A stretch of DNA of 64,000 nucleotides from Maylandia zebra. Taxonomy: Eukaryota > Chordata > Actinopteri > Cichliformes > Cichlidae. The stretch lies in NCBI RefSeq assembly GCF_041146795.1, contig NC_135185.1, forward strand, positions 10,287,529 through 10,351,528, given 5' to 3'. The notes under the pieces are model-generated. The model was not told the origin of the DNA. It saw nothing but the letters and a program-made list of their open reading frames with translations, and did not search any database. Below are positions 11,359 through 21,675 of the stretch, one piece after another. Each line of letters starts with the position of its first letter. The first letter of the stretch is position 1. The position numbers were made by a program, and so were the translations under genes.

Positions 11359-13930
11359 CAGGGCTGCCACAAATGATTTGATAGTCGACTAATCAGATCA
11401 TCATCCATTGGACGTAAAACGTACAGCTTATTGCACCAGCATGCATCTGCTCTTATATAACTATTAGTGATGTGTGATACCACTGATTTCCTTTCCGATC
11501 TGATACCAAGTACTTTTCAGGGTGGTATCGACGATACTGATCCGATACCGATACTTTATACAAAAAAACGTATTTTATTTATTGTATCTCAAATTATAGC
11601 GTCATAATGATTACAGGACATTAGATTACTTGTTCTTATCACTTAATAATGCAGAGTTCATCATATAGAAATAAAAAAAACTGAAGTTGTGCGCTATTTG
11701 AACACCTTGCCTGCCTGCAGCACTAAAGGACTCCGTGAGAGACGTCACCTGTCCCTGTCTTCCTCTTCAGTTCATCTCAATATACGCGCCTCATATTCTG
11801 TGATATGATTTACTCTGAGGTGTTTGACAAGGTTAGTGATGTTGCCACAACCAAACATGCCAACCCTCCCGATTTTTCCGGGAGAATCCCGGAGCCACCA
11901 TTCTCCCGAATTTCCACCTGGACAACAAAATTGAAAAACCATATTGCAGAATTCATAGCGCGGCCGAGCCAATTCCAGTTTCCAACAATGGCGGCAGCTA
12001 CTTAGTTTTAATATTAGTCTTATTTCTCTTTCTGGGTCACAAAAAAACCCAACTTTTAACATGTTTTCAGGTGAGAATGTAGCTGTGTAAACTTCAAATA
12101 TCTGAGCCGATCGACACATCGTCTTCAAACCCCCGCGGGCTTTCACTACTCGGGTTAAACATGATATATAAGTCACTTTGATAATTTAAAAATGTTATTG
12201 TTTGGCTTTTTCAGTGTTTTGTTTGTTCGTGAGTAAATCGGTTTGGCTGAGATTAAAGTTATTAGATTAGATTAAATTAAATTTAACTTTATTAATCCCT
12301 CGGGTGGGTTCCTCCGGGGTTTTCACACAGCTGAATAAACATCAAACAGAAAACTAATTTAAAAAAGTGTGAGACGGTCGAGAGTTTACGCCAGCGCCCT
12401 GTTATATTTTAGATAGCAAGGAGCAGACAGCAGAGTTTCACTCCACCGAGGGAACTCATGACGTACTACCCGGCTTTCTTTAGACCGTGAAGGGCGGGTC
12501 CTCAGGTGGAAGCAGCCTCTGAATTTGGACACCCCCACTGTTTCCAGGCCGGCCAATTGACTATGTGCACGTTAGCATATGCTACTTCCGGTGCGGAAAC
12601 TCCTGTGCGGAGCTTTGTTTCCGGTGTCCTATTCGTGCCTGGTTTCCGGTCCAAAACAAGTTAAGCAAATGAATGAATCAAGTGGCAATTAACATTTCTA
12701 TAGATGTCTTGGGCATTTACCCAATATATCTGTAAATGACGTTCATCGACTTGTCGATATTTTTTCCCTGCGCCTCAGAGCAAAAGAGAAAAGGGATTCA
12801 AATGTCATATTTCTCAGCTGTCCCTCGTTTATCGCGGGTGTTATGTTCTAAAAATAACCAGCGATAGGTGAAATCAAGTAGCCAATTTTATTTTTTGACA
12901 GTGCAAAACGACATCGTGGACATCGTGGACATACAGTACTGCACTTCAGAGTCACACTGCGAGTGATCGATGCAGCGATTCTGTACTGTACAGGAGAGAC
13001 GTCACGGAGGAGATCGTCTGCAGCGATCAGGACGCAGGACACAATGTGACGTAAAAAAAAGCATGCAAACTTGCACTAAAAAATCCGTGAAACAGCGAGG
13101 TGAAAGGTGAACCGCGTTATAGCGAGGGACCGCTGTAATTTTGAAGGTAAGTCACAACATACCCTTCGTAAATACTAATGTATAGAAACCCTTACCAGCA
13201 ATCGTTCAGTTTTTGTGTACCTTTTTTCACGGTTTGTTAACATGCTGTGTAGGTGTGTACTTGACTAGCTGATATCGACATAACGGGGGAAACATCTGGT
13301 TTGACTATTCTTCACCCGTAGTTTGAATGCTGAACATTTGCCTGTTTGAATCATCAGACCAGTCACTATACAGAGATGTGCTTCTGAATGTGGACGATGT
13401 GTCTTCTGCATGCAGTAATGCAGTTCTGCTTGAGTTGAGTGATGTAAACAACTGATCGATCTAAACGCTTTAAACGTCAAAGTTGATCATTAGATTTTTT
13501 ATGACACAACAGTGGTGAGTGTTCCCACCTTCTCCTCTTTGTAACTTAACGCGATCTTTCCGTTTTCGAGTTTTGGACATGATTGTGGAGTATATCTTCG
13601 CAGTAGCGATTGACCGCAAAGTAAAGCTACCGGAAATGCACAACCCCACATCCGGTCTCAAACCAGGAAGTTAGCATTGTCTCGTGCACATAGTCAATTC
13701 TGGGACGCAGCTTCTTCTTCTTCGGGGTTTAACAGCAGCTGGCATCCTTGTACATGCGGTGCTGCCATCTTCTGTTTCAGTCCGTTATTACACTCTTAAA
13801 TCCTACTACTTATTCCTGCGTCTTTTGTGATCTTACAAAGCTTCAAACGACGCGTCGACTATTAAATTAGTCGTCGACGATTTTGATAGTCGACATAATC
13901 GTGACTAGTCGACTAATCGTGGCAGCTCTA
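11359..13930. mobile_element. hAT-family element, 2.6 kb
   Basis: An exact 8-bp duplication ATATAAGG flanks it (11351-11358 and 13931-13938). The ends are CAGGGCTGCCACAAATGATT and the inverse of TAGAGCTGCCACGATTAGTC. An 8-bp duplication with such ends is typical of hAT. Inside, minus-strand frame 11772-12176 ends in a BED-finger-like remnant (CGNITNLVKHLRVNH), and a second hAT-like terminus seems nested near 11465. There is no intact transposase. Confidence 0.88.
12815..13135. mobile_element. pogo/Tigger-like MITE
   Basis: The ends are CAGCTGTCCCTCGTTTATCG and the inverse of CAGCGGTCCCTCGCTATAAC, with subterminal 'GTTCTAAAAATAACC'. These are characteristic of Tigger/pogo MITEs. TA follows the right end (13136-13137); the left TA is not preserved. 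It is nested inside the hAT element. Confidence 0.6.
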
Positions 13931-14176
13931 ATATAAGGCGGCCGTTTCCTTTTGCAGTATTTTTGTGTGGTGTGTTTTTCTATTTCTTAACAAAAGGGGA
14001 GCAAAGGTGTCTTTTCACATGGTCTTACCGAGGTGATGCGAATTGAAACTTGCATTCTTTCTTTCTTTTTTTTTGGCGGGCGGTGGGGGGGGAGGGGGTG
14101 GAAAAGCTTGAAAAGGGACCTTGAAAGTGCTTAAAAACTGCTTGAATTTGACCCTGAAAAAGGCGTACGAACCCTG

Positions 14177-14636
14177 GAGATTACTATTCTGTATTTTACA
14201 TCAGTACAAAGGGAGGACTAAATGCCAAAAGAGATTGGGGTGGCTGTAGCTCAGCCACTAATCAGAAGGTCGGTGGTTCGATCCCAGGCTGCCTCCTGGC
14301 TGCATGCCAAATATCCTTGGGCAAGACACTAACCCCATGTTTGCCTACTGGTGGTGGTCAGAGGGCCCGGTGGCGCCTGTGTCCGGCAGCCTCGCCTCTG
14401 TCAGTGCGCCCCAGGGCAGCTGTGGCTACAATGTAGCTTGCTATCGCCAGTGTGTGAATGTGTGTGTGAATGTGAATGGGTGAATGACTGAATGTAGTGT
14501 AAAGCGCTTTGGGGTCCTTAAGGACTAGAAAAGCGCTATACAAATGCAGGCCATTTACTATTTACCATTTTAAAAAATGACGCTTTAAAACAGTTCAAGT
14601 ATCTCTGTGTTTAAGGAGAGAACGCAATAACTGCAG
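14177..14636 (+). repeat. Segmental duplication, copy B (right part)
   Basis: Resumes the match to copy A (AGATTACTATT... through GTGTTTAAGGAGAGA), interrupted by the SINE at 14236-14570. Confidence 0.8.
14236..14570 (+). mobile_element. tRNA-derived SINE
   Basis: Begins GGGGTGGCTGTAGCTCAGCC (A box) with GGTTCGATCCC (B box) at 14275-14285, so an internal RNA polymerase III promoter is visible. A non-tRNA body follows, ending in the 'AAAGCGCTATACAAATGCAG' 3' tail and ATTTACTATTTACC. The tail is shared with a 5'-truncated copy at 18956. It resembles SINEs common in percomorph fishes. It is not a functional tRNA because no acceptor or anticodon structure is kept. Confidence 0.8.
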
Positions 14637-14849
14637 CGGATGCTCTGAAAAGAGACGGTATGAGCTCTATGCCTCCTTGGTGTTAGCATACAATAAGTAC
14701 AATGTTTTATTGTCTCTGGTGTGGCAGGTGACATACTGGGTGAAGGTGGAGAGAGTGGAGGTCAGGGAGATGTGATTAAAGCTTCCAGAGATCAGGAAAA
14801 GGGCCTGAGGGTGCTGTGATTGGAGTCTGTTGGTTACAGTGTGCAGGAC

Positions 14850-15430
14850 CTCACAGGCTGCTGCAGCGCTATCATAATCACGTGTGTAAACTCTCGCGGT
14901 AGATAAAACGGTCTCATGCTAACCATAGCAGCTCAATGTCCTTACAGCATAGCGTCTGTTTGATAGATAAATGCCCAGAGTTACACCATCTATCGTTCAC
15001 AAACACAGCCAGACCCCCTCCTCTCTTCTTACCACTCTCCGTTGTTCTGTCTGCCTGGATCAGATGGAAACCGTCTATGTTTATGTGTGAGTCCGGAGTT
15101 AGCGCAGTTAGCTACGACTCTGTGAAGCACATCACGCTGCACTCCCTGGGTTTGAGCCGCCAGTTCATCCACTTTTTTGGGGAGCGATCTCACGTTCCAC
15201 ATAATAACAGATGGAATCGCTGGGAGGTACCGCCTAACCTTAACGCCCGATCCCGGCTCAAGTGCCCCCTCTCTTCCTCCTCACCTCGCGGGCGATGTTG
15301 GCTTGCTCGGCGGTAGGCAGAACAACGTAGGCACCGAGGGCTAACAGCTGATCCTTGCTGTAAATAATGGGTGGTCTGACCTCCACGCACTCTCCGGACA
15401 CAGATGCCGTAAAAAATGTGATAAAAAACA
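14850..15430 (-). pseudogene. LINE endonuclease relic, minus strand
   Basis: Minus-strand fragments in shifting frames read SKDQLLALGAYVVLPT, then REVRRKRGG, then PSVIMWNVRSLP, then RREEG and an altered GLAVFVNDRWC-like stretch. This is the start of the APE-type endonuclease ORF2 of a fish non-LTR retrotransposon, the same family as the relic at 53520-54300. Stops and frameshifts interrupt it. Confidence 0.6.
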
Positions 15431-15932
15431 CGATTGTTCATAAAATTCTGAGCTCCATTGTGGAGTAGTACAGTCCACAATAAAAAAAACAAAAAAAACC
15501 AAAAAAAACCAAGAAACAAAATAACAGCTCGGAGCGGAGCCGGAAGAAAGCAGCATAGAGTCCTGCATTTGGCTCCTCATTCCCCATCCCCCATGGTCTG
15601 CCTCGCTGACCGTGACATTCTGAGGCTAATGCCCCGTTGGTCTGGTTGGGAACTCTTCCCCCAAATCAAAACAGCAAATTCTTTGCGGTTCCCCCCTCTT
15701 TTCCTTTCCTCTTTCGATTTGTCAAAATTCAAAATGTGTGAGTCACAGAAGAGCATTTCGCAGTTCCCCTTTTCTTCTTTAAAAAATAAAAAAGAATTAC
15801 AACCTTGTTTTCTACTTAGCTGTCAGCTAGAGATTTACATCCCTGATAAGCAGAAAGAGTCCCACGATCTGCTTAACATCTCCCTTGAACTTACAATGGC
15901 CCCACTGTGTGTTTGCATATGTGTAATACCAT

Positions 15933-16985
15933 TAGGGATGGGTATTGATAAGATTTTCACGATTCCGATTCCATTTTCGATTCTGTTTAACGATTCGATT
16001 CTTTATCGATTCTCTTATCGATTCTTTTTAAAAAAGGAGAACACTAAGGTCGATTAGCTTAGAACTTTGTTTTATATCTTCTCTTTGAACAAGATAGAAA
16101 TTTAGGAGTAACATGGCCTTACAAACCCAGCAGTGAGATCTTAAGAGATCCAGCCTATGGCTCTTCAATGTGGTGTCACAGGGACCCCGGGGAAAGAAAT
16201 TGTAAATGTAAAATAATAAAATAAATATTCTTCTGTAGCAATAACAAAGTATAACATAAATTATTCTGTAGCAATTACACAAGAATATCCAGTAATGTCC
16301 CTGCCTACAATTAAACACATTCACTTACCGAAAATCGGGGCATCTGCTGTGGCAAATGGGTGCAAGCCTTTGACCACAAACTTAGTCACTGCTCGGTAAC
16401 ATTAGTCTATCCTGGCTTGAAAGGAGACGCTACCGGTAGACTGCAGCGAGAACTGCCAGCGAGCGCCAGCCAGACTCTGTCTCTCTCATCATGGTCACCT
16501 AAATGCACAGTAATGGCAGTAATGGCAGATAAGGCAGATCGCGCTAACATAATATGCACTGTTAGTTGATTATTTACCTGCCGCATTAACGGGAGAGGAC
16601 GTGCAAACGTTACCACTGCTGCTGGGTTGAGATTCACGAGTCCGGAGCGGAATTAAAAACACGACATTCATTTAAGGTCATCGCGTGTTTTGTGAGCAAA
16701 TGCTTTTGCATATTCGTAGTGTTTCCTCCCTTAAATGAAGTATCTACTTTGCAAGTATTGCAAGTTGCCCTGTTGTCATCCGTTCTTGTAAAGTATAACC
16801 AAACTTTTTAGCGTTTGAGCCGCCATGTTTCCTGCCAGGTAAATGACGCTCCGCAACGTGGTGACGTCATTCAGGGTGACTGGAATCGATAAGGGAATCG
16901 TTTGCAAAAATGGCAAACAATTCCAAGGAATTGAAACAGTGGGAACCGGTTCTCAACAAGAACCGGTTTTCGATACCCATCCCTA
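15933..16985. mobile_element. hAT element, family G copy 1
   Basis: TAGGGATGGGTATTGATAAG at the left and its near inverse (CGATACCCATCCCTA) at the right. An exact 8-bp duplication AATACCAT sits at 15925-15932 and 16986-16993. It is 1053 bp and colinear with 47105-48126. The minus-strand BED-finger frame present in copy 2 carries a stop here (TAA in the AAACGCTAAAAAG stretch). Confidence 0.92.
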
Positions 16986-17126
16986 AATACCATCCTGCAT
17001 GCGTACAACTGGTGACAATGTAATTCTACAGTTACTAAAGTGATATGGTTAAAATATGTGATCAATACATAGAATAAAGAAATTTCCACCACAGACCCTT
17101 CCATCCCCTACACCCATTCCAGTATT

Positions 17127-17360
17127 TTGGAGAAGGTGGCTAGGGCCCAGACGGTCGCTGAACCAGTTACTCAGGCAGCTCAGGCTCAGCAGGTCCCTGC
17201 ACCTATTCCACTTGCTCTGGTCAGTGCAGCTGGTGCCCTGCCATCACCTGTTCCTGTGCCTGCTCCCAGGGTGAAGACAGCTGAGACCCAGTCCACTCCT
17301 GCACCTGTACTCTTTCCTCAGGTGGGGTTGGCTGGTGTCCAGCGCCTGTCCCTAACTTGA
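17127..17360 (+). other. Pro/Ala-rich ORF, unknown
   Basis: A 77-codon frame made almost only of P, A, V, Q and L. Its composition resembles the low-complexity gag-like ORF at 21676-23316, so it may be a fragment of such an element. No motif identifies it. Confidence 0.2.
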
Positions 17361-17579
17361 GCTCCAGCCACAACATCCAGAGACGGCTGTGAGCTCTGCC
17401 TCAACCCAGCCAGAGGTTTCCCTGCTTCATCTCCGCCAGCAACCTGCCAAGCTGTTGGAGTACTGAAAGAAGGGTCTCTGATGCCCAATATTGGCCAGAC
17501 TGCAGCATAGTTTCCTTTTCAGTAGAGACCCCAAAGCTCAGCGCAGTACGAACAACATGGAAAAAAGGTGTAAGAATTG

Positions 17580-17860
17580 TAAGAATAAAGAGCTTGGAAA
17601 GAAAAGCATCTGGACTTCTTTAAGTTGCTTAAAGACGTTTCATCCAAGGAGCTTCTTCAGGTCTAGAGTCAAATGTTGGAGAGTCCCAGATTTAAGCGCT
17701 GTGGGAGTGTCCCCTCTGAGAGGGACAGTGGACCCCCTAATGATCCTCTACCTAATCACATGAGCCAAGGTGTGAAAATGGGTGTATCAATCAAAATCAG
17801 CCAAATCATTTCACAATGAGCTCAGTTTCAGGTGAGCTCATTGTGAAACCTACCCCCCCA
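17580..17860. mobile_element. Penelope-like terminal fragment
   Basis: The stretch 'GGACTTCTTTAAGTTGCTTA' followed by AAGACGTTTCATCC and GAAG-type GAGCTTCTTCAG is the recurrent terminal sequence of fish Penelope-like elements. The matching reverse transcriptase debris lies 2 kb downstream (19739). Recognition is from familiarity with the repeat, not from structure. Confidence 0.45.
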
Positions 17861-18246
17861 TCATGTCAATCCTATCATCATATCAAAACTGGGTATGGAC
17901 GAATCAAGTGTGTGATCATGTATGAGTTGTATAGTTTTAATGTTTTATTTGGGAACAGAATGGTGTGTATGTGTAAGTTTGGTGATGGAGTTTTTATTAT
18001 GAATGAATGATGAATTTTTATGAATTATTATGTCTATTTTTTATGCTTAAGGACAACAGATGGAAATTAGCCCTTGGCTATAATCTGGTATGTTTACATT
18101 CATGTAATTTTTTTTTTTTACATTTATGTTCATTAACATGCACCGTCCTAAATAAATAAATAAAATGTGATTTCCTGAGGTCAGATGGCCCAGGATGTGA
18201 GTGGGCGTTAAGGCGTCTGGGAAGGATCTCAGAACTGGATTATAGA

Positions 18247-18675
18247 CAGGGCTGCACATAAGTGGTCCGCAGGTGCGCATTCGCTGTCAAAGTAAAAGAC
18301 GCGCACCAGATAAGAAGTTGCAACGTGCGTTTGCGTACATAAGATTTTCTGGAGGAGGACAGACATTTGTTCAGAACTCTTAAAGATGTTGAAGAAGCGA
18401 GCTCCTTTAAGCAATTACTTTGGTGTTCCTCCACCTCCAAAGAAATGTCAGGAGTCCGAACCTGCAAAAGAAGCGCGTGTTCTTGGAAAAGTGGTTGCAG
18501 GAGGTGAGCTGAACGCACAGAGATGTGGTGCAGAATATGCTGTGAAAATCCCACTCTAGCAGACAAAACAGTGCCTTTTATATGTACGCAAGCACGTGTT
18601 GCAACTTCTTATCTGGTGCGCGTCTTTTACTTTGACAGCGAATGCGCACCTGCGGACCACTTATGTGCACCCGTG
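18247..18675. mobile_element. hAT MITE with roughly 75-bp TIRs
   Basis: An exact 8-bp duplication ATTATAGA sits at 18239-18246 and 18676-18683. Starts CAGGGCTGCACATAAGTGGT and ends with the near-perfect inverse; the inverted repeats cover roughly the outer 75 bases. Confidence 0.93.
18386..18559 (+). pseudogene. hAT transposase N-terminal remnant
   Basis: A 57-residue frame (MLKKRAPLSNYFGVPPPPKK...) inside the MITE, beginning with a basic, proline-rich stretch and ending in the right inverted repeat. It looks like the first exon of the parent transposase kept after internal deletion. No catalytic part remains. It could still be spurious. Confidence 0.35.
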
Positions 18676-18779
18676 ATTATAGATGGCAGACAGTTGGTGT
18701 CGTAAGCCACCGCCTCTGTTCAAAGATGGTCGCTCACAGTGGACATGGATGCTTCTTTCACTCTTCTTTGCCCTGGCAA

Positions 18780-19440
18780 ACCGTGGGGACGTGGGGAAGG
18801 AGGACCCGAAAGCCGGACTCTTTAGTGAGGACAGTACATTTATTTACAGTGAGGTAAATAACAGATGCACACAAAAATCCCCTTTGCTCCCTAGACTCCC
18901 ATGTGTGTGTTCCCCGCTGTCGTGTTCCTGCACACCCTGTGCGTGCTGTCCTTCTGGTCCTGGCTGCATGCCAAATATCCTTGGGCAAGATACTAACCCC
19001 ATGTTTGCCTACTGGTGGTGGTCAGAGGGCCCGGTGGCGCCAGTGTCCGGCAGCCTCGCCTCTGACAGTGCGCCCCAGGGCAGCTGTGGCTACAATGTAG
19101 CTTGCCATCGCCAGTGTGTGAATGTGTGTGTGAATGGGTGAATGACTGAATGTAGTGTGAAGCGCTTTGGGGTCCTTAGGGACTAGAAAAGCGCTATACA
19201 AATGCAGGCCATTTACTTGTTCCGCCTGCAGGACAATAACAGAAGCAGCCGTCAACATTGACCCCCGCGGGCATACACGATCAGCACTACCTTATACTGA
19301 CTTGGGATGGGATGCAATGATACTGCGCCGGTGGGAGAGCCAACACGCTCCTAAATAGCTCCCCCGACGAGCCCTGATCAGCAACAGGTGTGTGGCAGGG
19401 ACTTCAGGTGTGGCCAATCTTCCAGCAGGGCCACATCCAT
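18780..19440 (-). mobile_element. LTR-like fragment, minus strand
   Basis: On the minus strand an AATAAA signal (complement of 18840-18845) is followed by GGGTCCTCCTTCCCCAC, as in fish Ty3/gypsy LTR ends. A truncated SINE (18956-19217) sits inside. Edges are not defined. Confidence 0.35.
18956..19217 (+). mobile_element. SINE, 5'-truncated
   Basis: Matches 14293-14565 from 'CCTGGCTGCATGCCAAATAT' onward and lacks the tRNA-like head, as expected from incomplete reverse transcription. Confidence 0.8.
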
Positions 19441-19738
19441 CAGGACTGCAGGTGCCTGTCCTCCGTCCTACAGCCACACCCGCAGACACACACACCCACA
19501 CCCTGCTGATACATATAACGACTGGAACACAGATAACACAGCATCGTGCAGAAAACAAACATCACCAAATAATAACAATAATTATAATAATAATAGTCCA
19601 CGCTACTCACGGACCCCGAGTCCCCAGAGCCGGGTCCATGACACTCGAAAGAGTGACCTTTGACCTTTAGATGCAGATGGGCAGCCGAGTCTTGTCCTGT
19701 GGAGACTCGGCTGACCCAATCAGACATGCACACTGTTA

Positions 19739-20146
19739 GACCTCTGCCTTACCACCACATGTTTCAAATACAACGCGGGTTTTTACAGACAGAAACATGG
19801 CTGTGCTATGGGCTCCCCCGTGTCACCTATTGTAGCCAACCTTTACATGGAGGAAGTGGAAAGGAAGGCTCTTGGCTCTTTTAAAGGGAGAGTACCCAGC
19901 CACTGGTACAGATATGTAGACGACACCTGGGTCAAAATCAAAACACAAGAAGTGGAATCCTTCACTGCGCACATTAATGCCGTGGATAAAAACATCAAGT
20001 TCACCAGGAAGACACAAAGGACAACTGCTTGCCTTTCCTGGACGGCGCTGTGTGCATTGAAGGGAATGGTAACCTCAACACTGAAGTTTACCGGGAGTCC
20101 ACACAGTACCGGTACCTCCTCTGACTCCCTGAGTCTTTCCCATGTT
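19739..20146 (+). pseudogene. Penelope-like reverse transcriptase fragment
   Basis: The frame contains FYRQKHGCAMGSPVSPIVAN (RT motif B) and WYRYVDDTWVKI (motif C with the catalytic YVDD). This is the PLE form of reverse transcriptase. About 25 codons later a frameshift near 20015 disrupts the LPFLD-type motif. No GIY-YIG endonuclease is present. It is a short, dead piece of a roughly 700-aa ORF. Confidence 0.85.
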
Positions 20147-20149
20147 GTA

Positions 20150-20431
20150 GTTGTGTGTCTTATTTTGAAAGAAATATTTACGCGTTACCATAGCGACCAG
20201 AGACCATTAAGGGGCAGAGAGGAGGACGTTACTCTCAATGTTGTTGGTGCATTTCAGGAGACGCTGCTAATAAAGTTATACAACTACACAGTGAATTCGG
20301 GTTTGTTATTATTTTTACAAAATACCACAGTTTTCGTTTTGGTCGTATCATTTTATTTTGTTGTATTTATCCGTGACAATATTGCCTGACATTAAACTGG
20401 TCCGTGGCACAAAAAAGGTTGGGGACCACTG
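20150..20431 (-). mobile_element. hAT-Charlie-like MITE end
   Basis: Ends at 20431 with the inverse of CAGTGGTCCCCAACCTTTTT followed by the inverse of TGTGCCACGGACC, a widespread hAT terminus. The other end is not seen, so it is truncated against the Penelope-like fragment. Confidence 0.6.
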
Positions 20432-20433
20432 GA

Positions 20434-20655
20434 GAAGTGCAGCTGGCTAAAACTCTCAGTAATGGAAATTTGTTGATAGCCGTTAAGACAGAAGAACAGA
20501 AAAATAAAGTGTTAAATGTTGAAAGCATCTGTAAGAAGACTGTGGGAGAGAAAAGATGTATCAAAGGATGTATTAATATCAAGTGGTGTATTGATGATGG
20601 TGAGGTCAGCAAAGTAAAAAGACTATTAAAAACAATTAATGATGAGAGGTGTTAA
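20434..20655 (+). pseudogene. LINE ORF1-like fragment
   Basis: The 73 or so codons (VQLAKTLSNGNLLIAVKTEE... KGCINIKWCID) resemble the RNA-binding N-terminal domain of I/Tx1-type LINE ORF1 proteins, which carry '..L.NGNLLI.....EQ..K...' and 'KGVI'. No zinc knuckles are visible before the stop. Weak evidence. Confidence 0.35.
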
Positions 20656-21660
20656 GGTTCAGATATTGAGGAAGGAGAGTACAAACAACCATGGTCCAGA
20701 AGCTCTTGGTCAAACAATGATTTTAATGACCACACACGCGTGGGAAGACAACTCTGTACGCAGACAGGAATTGATCTTCGACTTAATCAAAGCATACACA
20801 GATTTTTATAGCATCAGGGTTTGAATTAATGACGCCCCTTCATATGTCACAGACAGGATATATACATACGTCAACTCAAAACCACAATGACTTTTAACAC
20901 AGTTCAAAAGAACATTGTCTTCTATCTTCATAACAGGTGCATCCTGTCACTGCCGGATGCTCGCTTGTCATCTTGACACCTCAGCAGCAGTTCTGCGACA
21001 AACTGCTCTTTTGCAACCCCAGCAAAACATGATTAAACTTTCATCTATAAATGATTCTCTCTAACTGAGTGTGTGTGTGTCTGTGTGCTAACCACAATTG
21101 CACCCTATTTCACCTCGCCGACTAGCTCCTGACCTCTAACCAGACAGAGAGACAGAAGCCACTCTCAGATATGTAATAACCGAACTGAAACTATGTATGT
21201 GTCATCTACTAAATAAATGTTTTAATCAAGAACCTCTACTAAAAACTTAATATAAAAATGACCTGATATAAGTGTTTTGTAAGCATGTATTGCAGTCCTT
21301 CTATGTTCTAGTTTTCCCTCAGCATGTATCATCTGGACACTCTCACCAGTGAAGCTTAAGACCCTTAATGAACTGAACATCAACTCAAAATAAGCACAGA
21401 TATGCAATATGTATAAAATAGTTATAACTGCATCTGGAATACAAGGTTAATATAATAACTGTATGCAAGGCCTTCTTAAAGCTATCTGTTACTTTGTTAA
21501 AGCAATGATCAATTTGAATAACCTAGTAATTCAAATAGCCTCGTCTAGCCAGCTGCTCAGAATAACTTAAGACTCTGCTTTCACTTCTGCAAACTCTCTG
21601 CAAGCCTGTTTCCTGTCAGCCTGTGACTTTTAGCCTTTCTGAAAGACACACACTGTTACA
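20650..21660 (-). mobile_element. LTR-like block, minus strand
   Basis: Read on the minus strand it begins TGTAACAGTGTG and ends ACCTTAACA, with CTATAAAAAT and ATTAAA in promoter/polyadenylation order near its 3' part. Length is about 1 kb. The flanks (agagg, tctct) do not match, so ends may be wrong or eroded. Confidence 0.4.
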
Positions 21661-21675
21661 TCTCTGAATGCAATA

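Larger units (their letters stand above)
5507..14176. mobile_element. DNA transposon, CAGGGTTCGTA termini
   Basis: The left end reads CAGGGTTCGTATGGGTGCTT. The right end is the inverse of CAGGGTTCGTACGCC. GAGATT directly flanks both ends (5501-5506 and 14177-14182), and the uninterrupted copy A has GAGATT once, so a 6-bp target duplication is directly supported. Both subterminal regions repeat 'GTGCTTGAA...TGCTTGAATTT'. No transposase of its own is visible. Most of the 8.7 kb is later insertions (piggyBac-like, Tc1-like, solo LTR, hAT). The superfamily is unassigned; 6 bp is unlike hAT (8) or piggyBac (TTAA). Confidence 0.8.

Noticed and set aside
14236..14310. Possible tRNA gene
   Set aside because: A and B boxes are present but the rest does not fold as a tRNA and the unit continues into a SINE body that recurs at 18956.
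15458..16057. Plus-strand ORF of 199 codons
   Set aside because: It begins in an A-rich tract and runs across the edge of a hAT element defined by target duplication, so it is not a gene.
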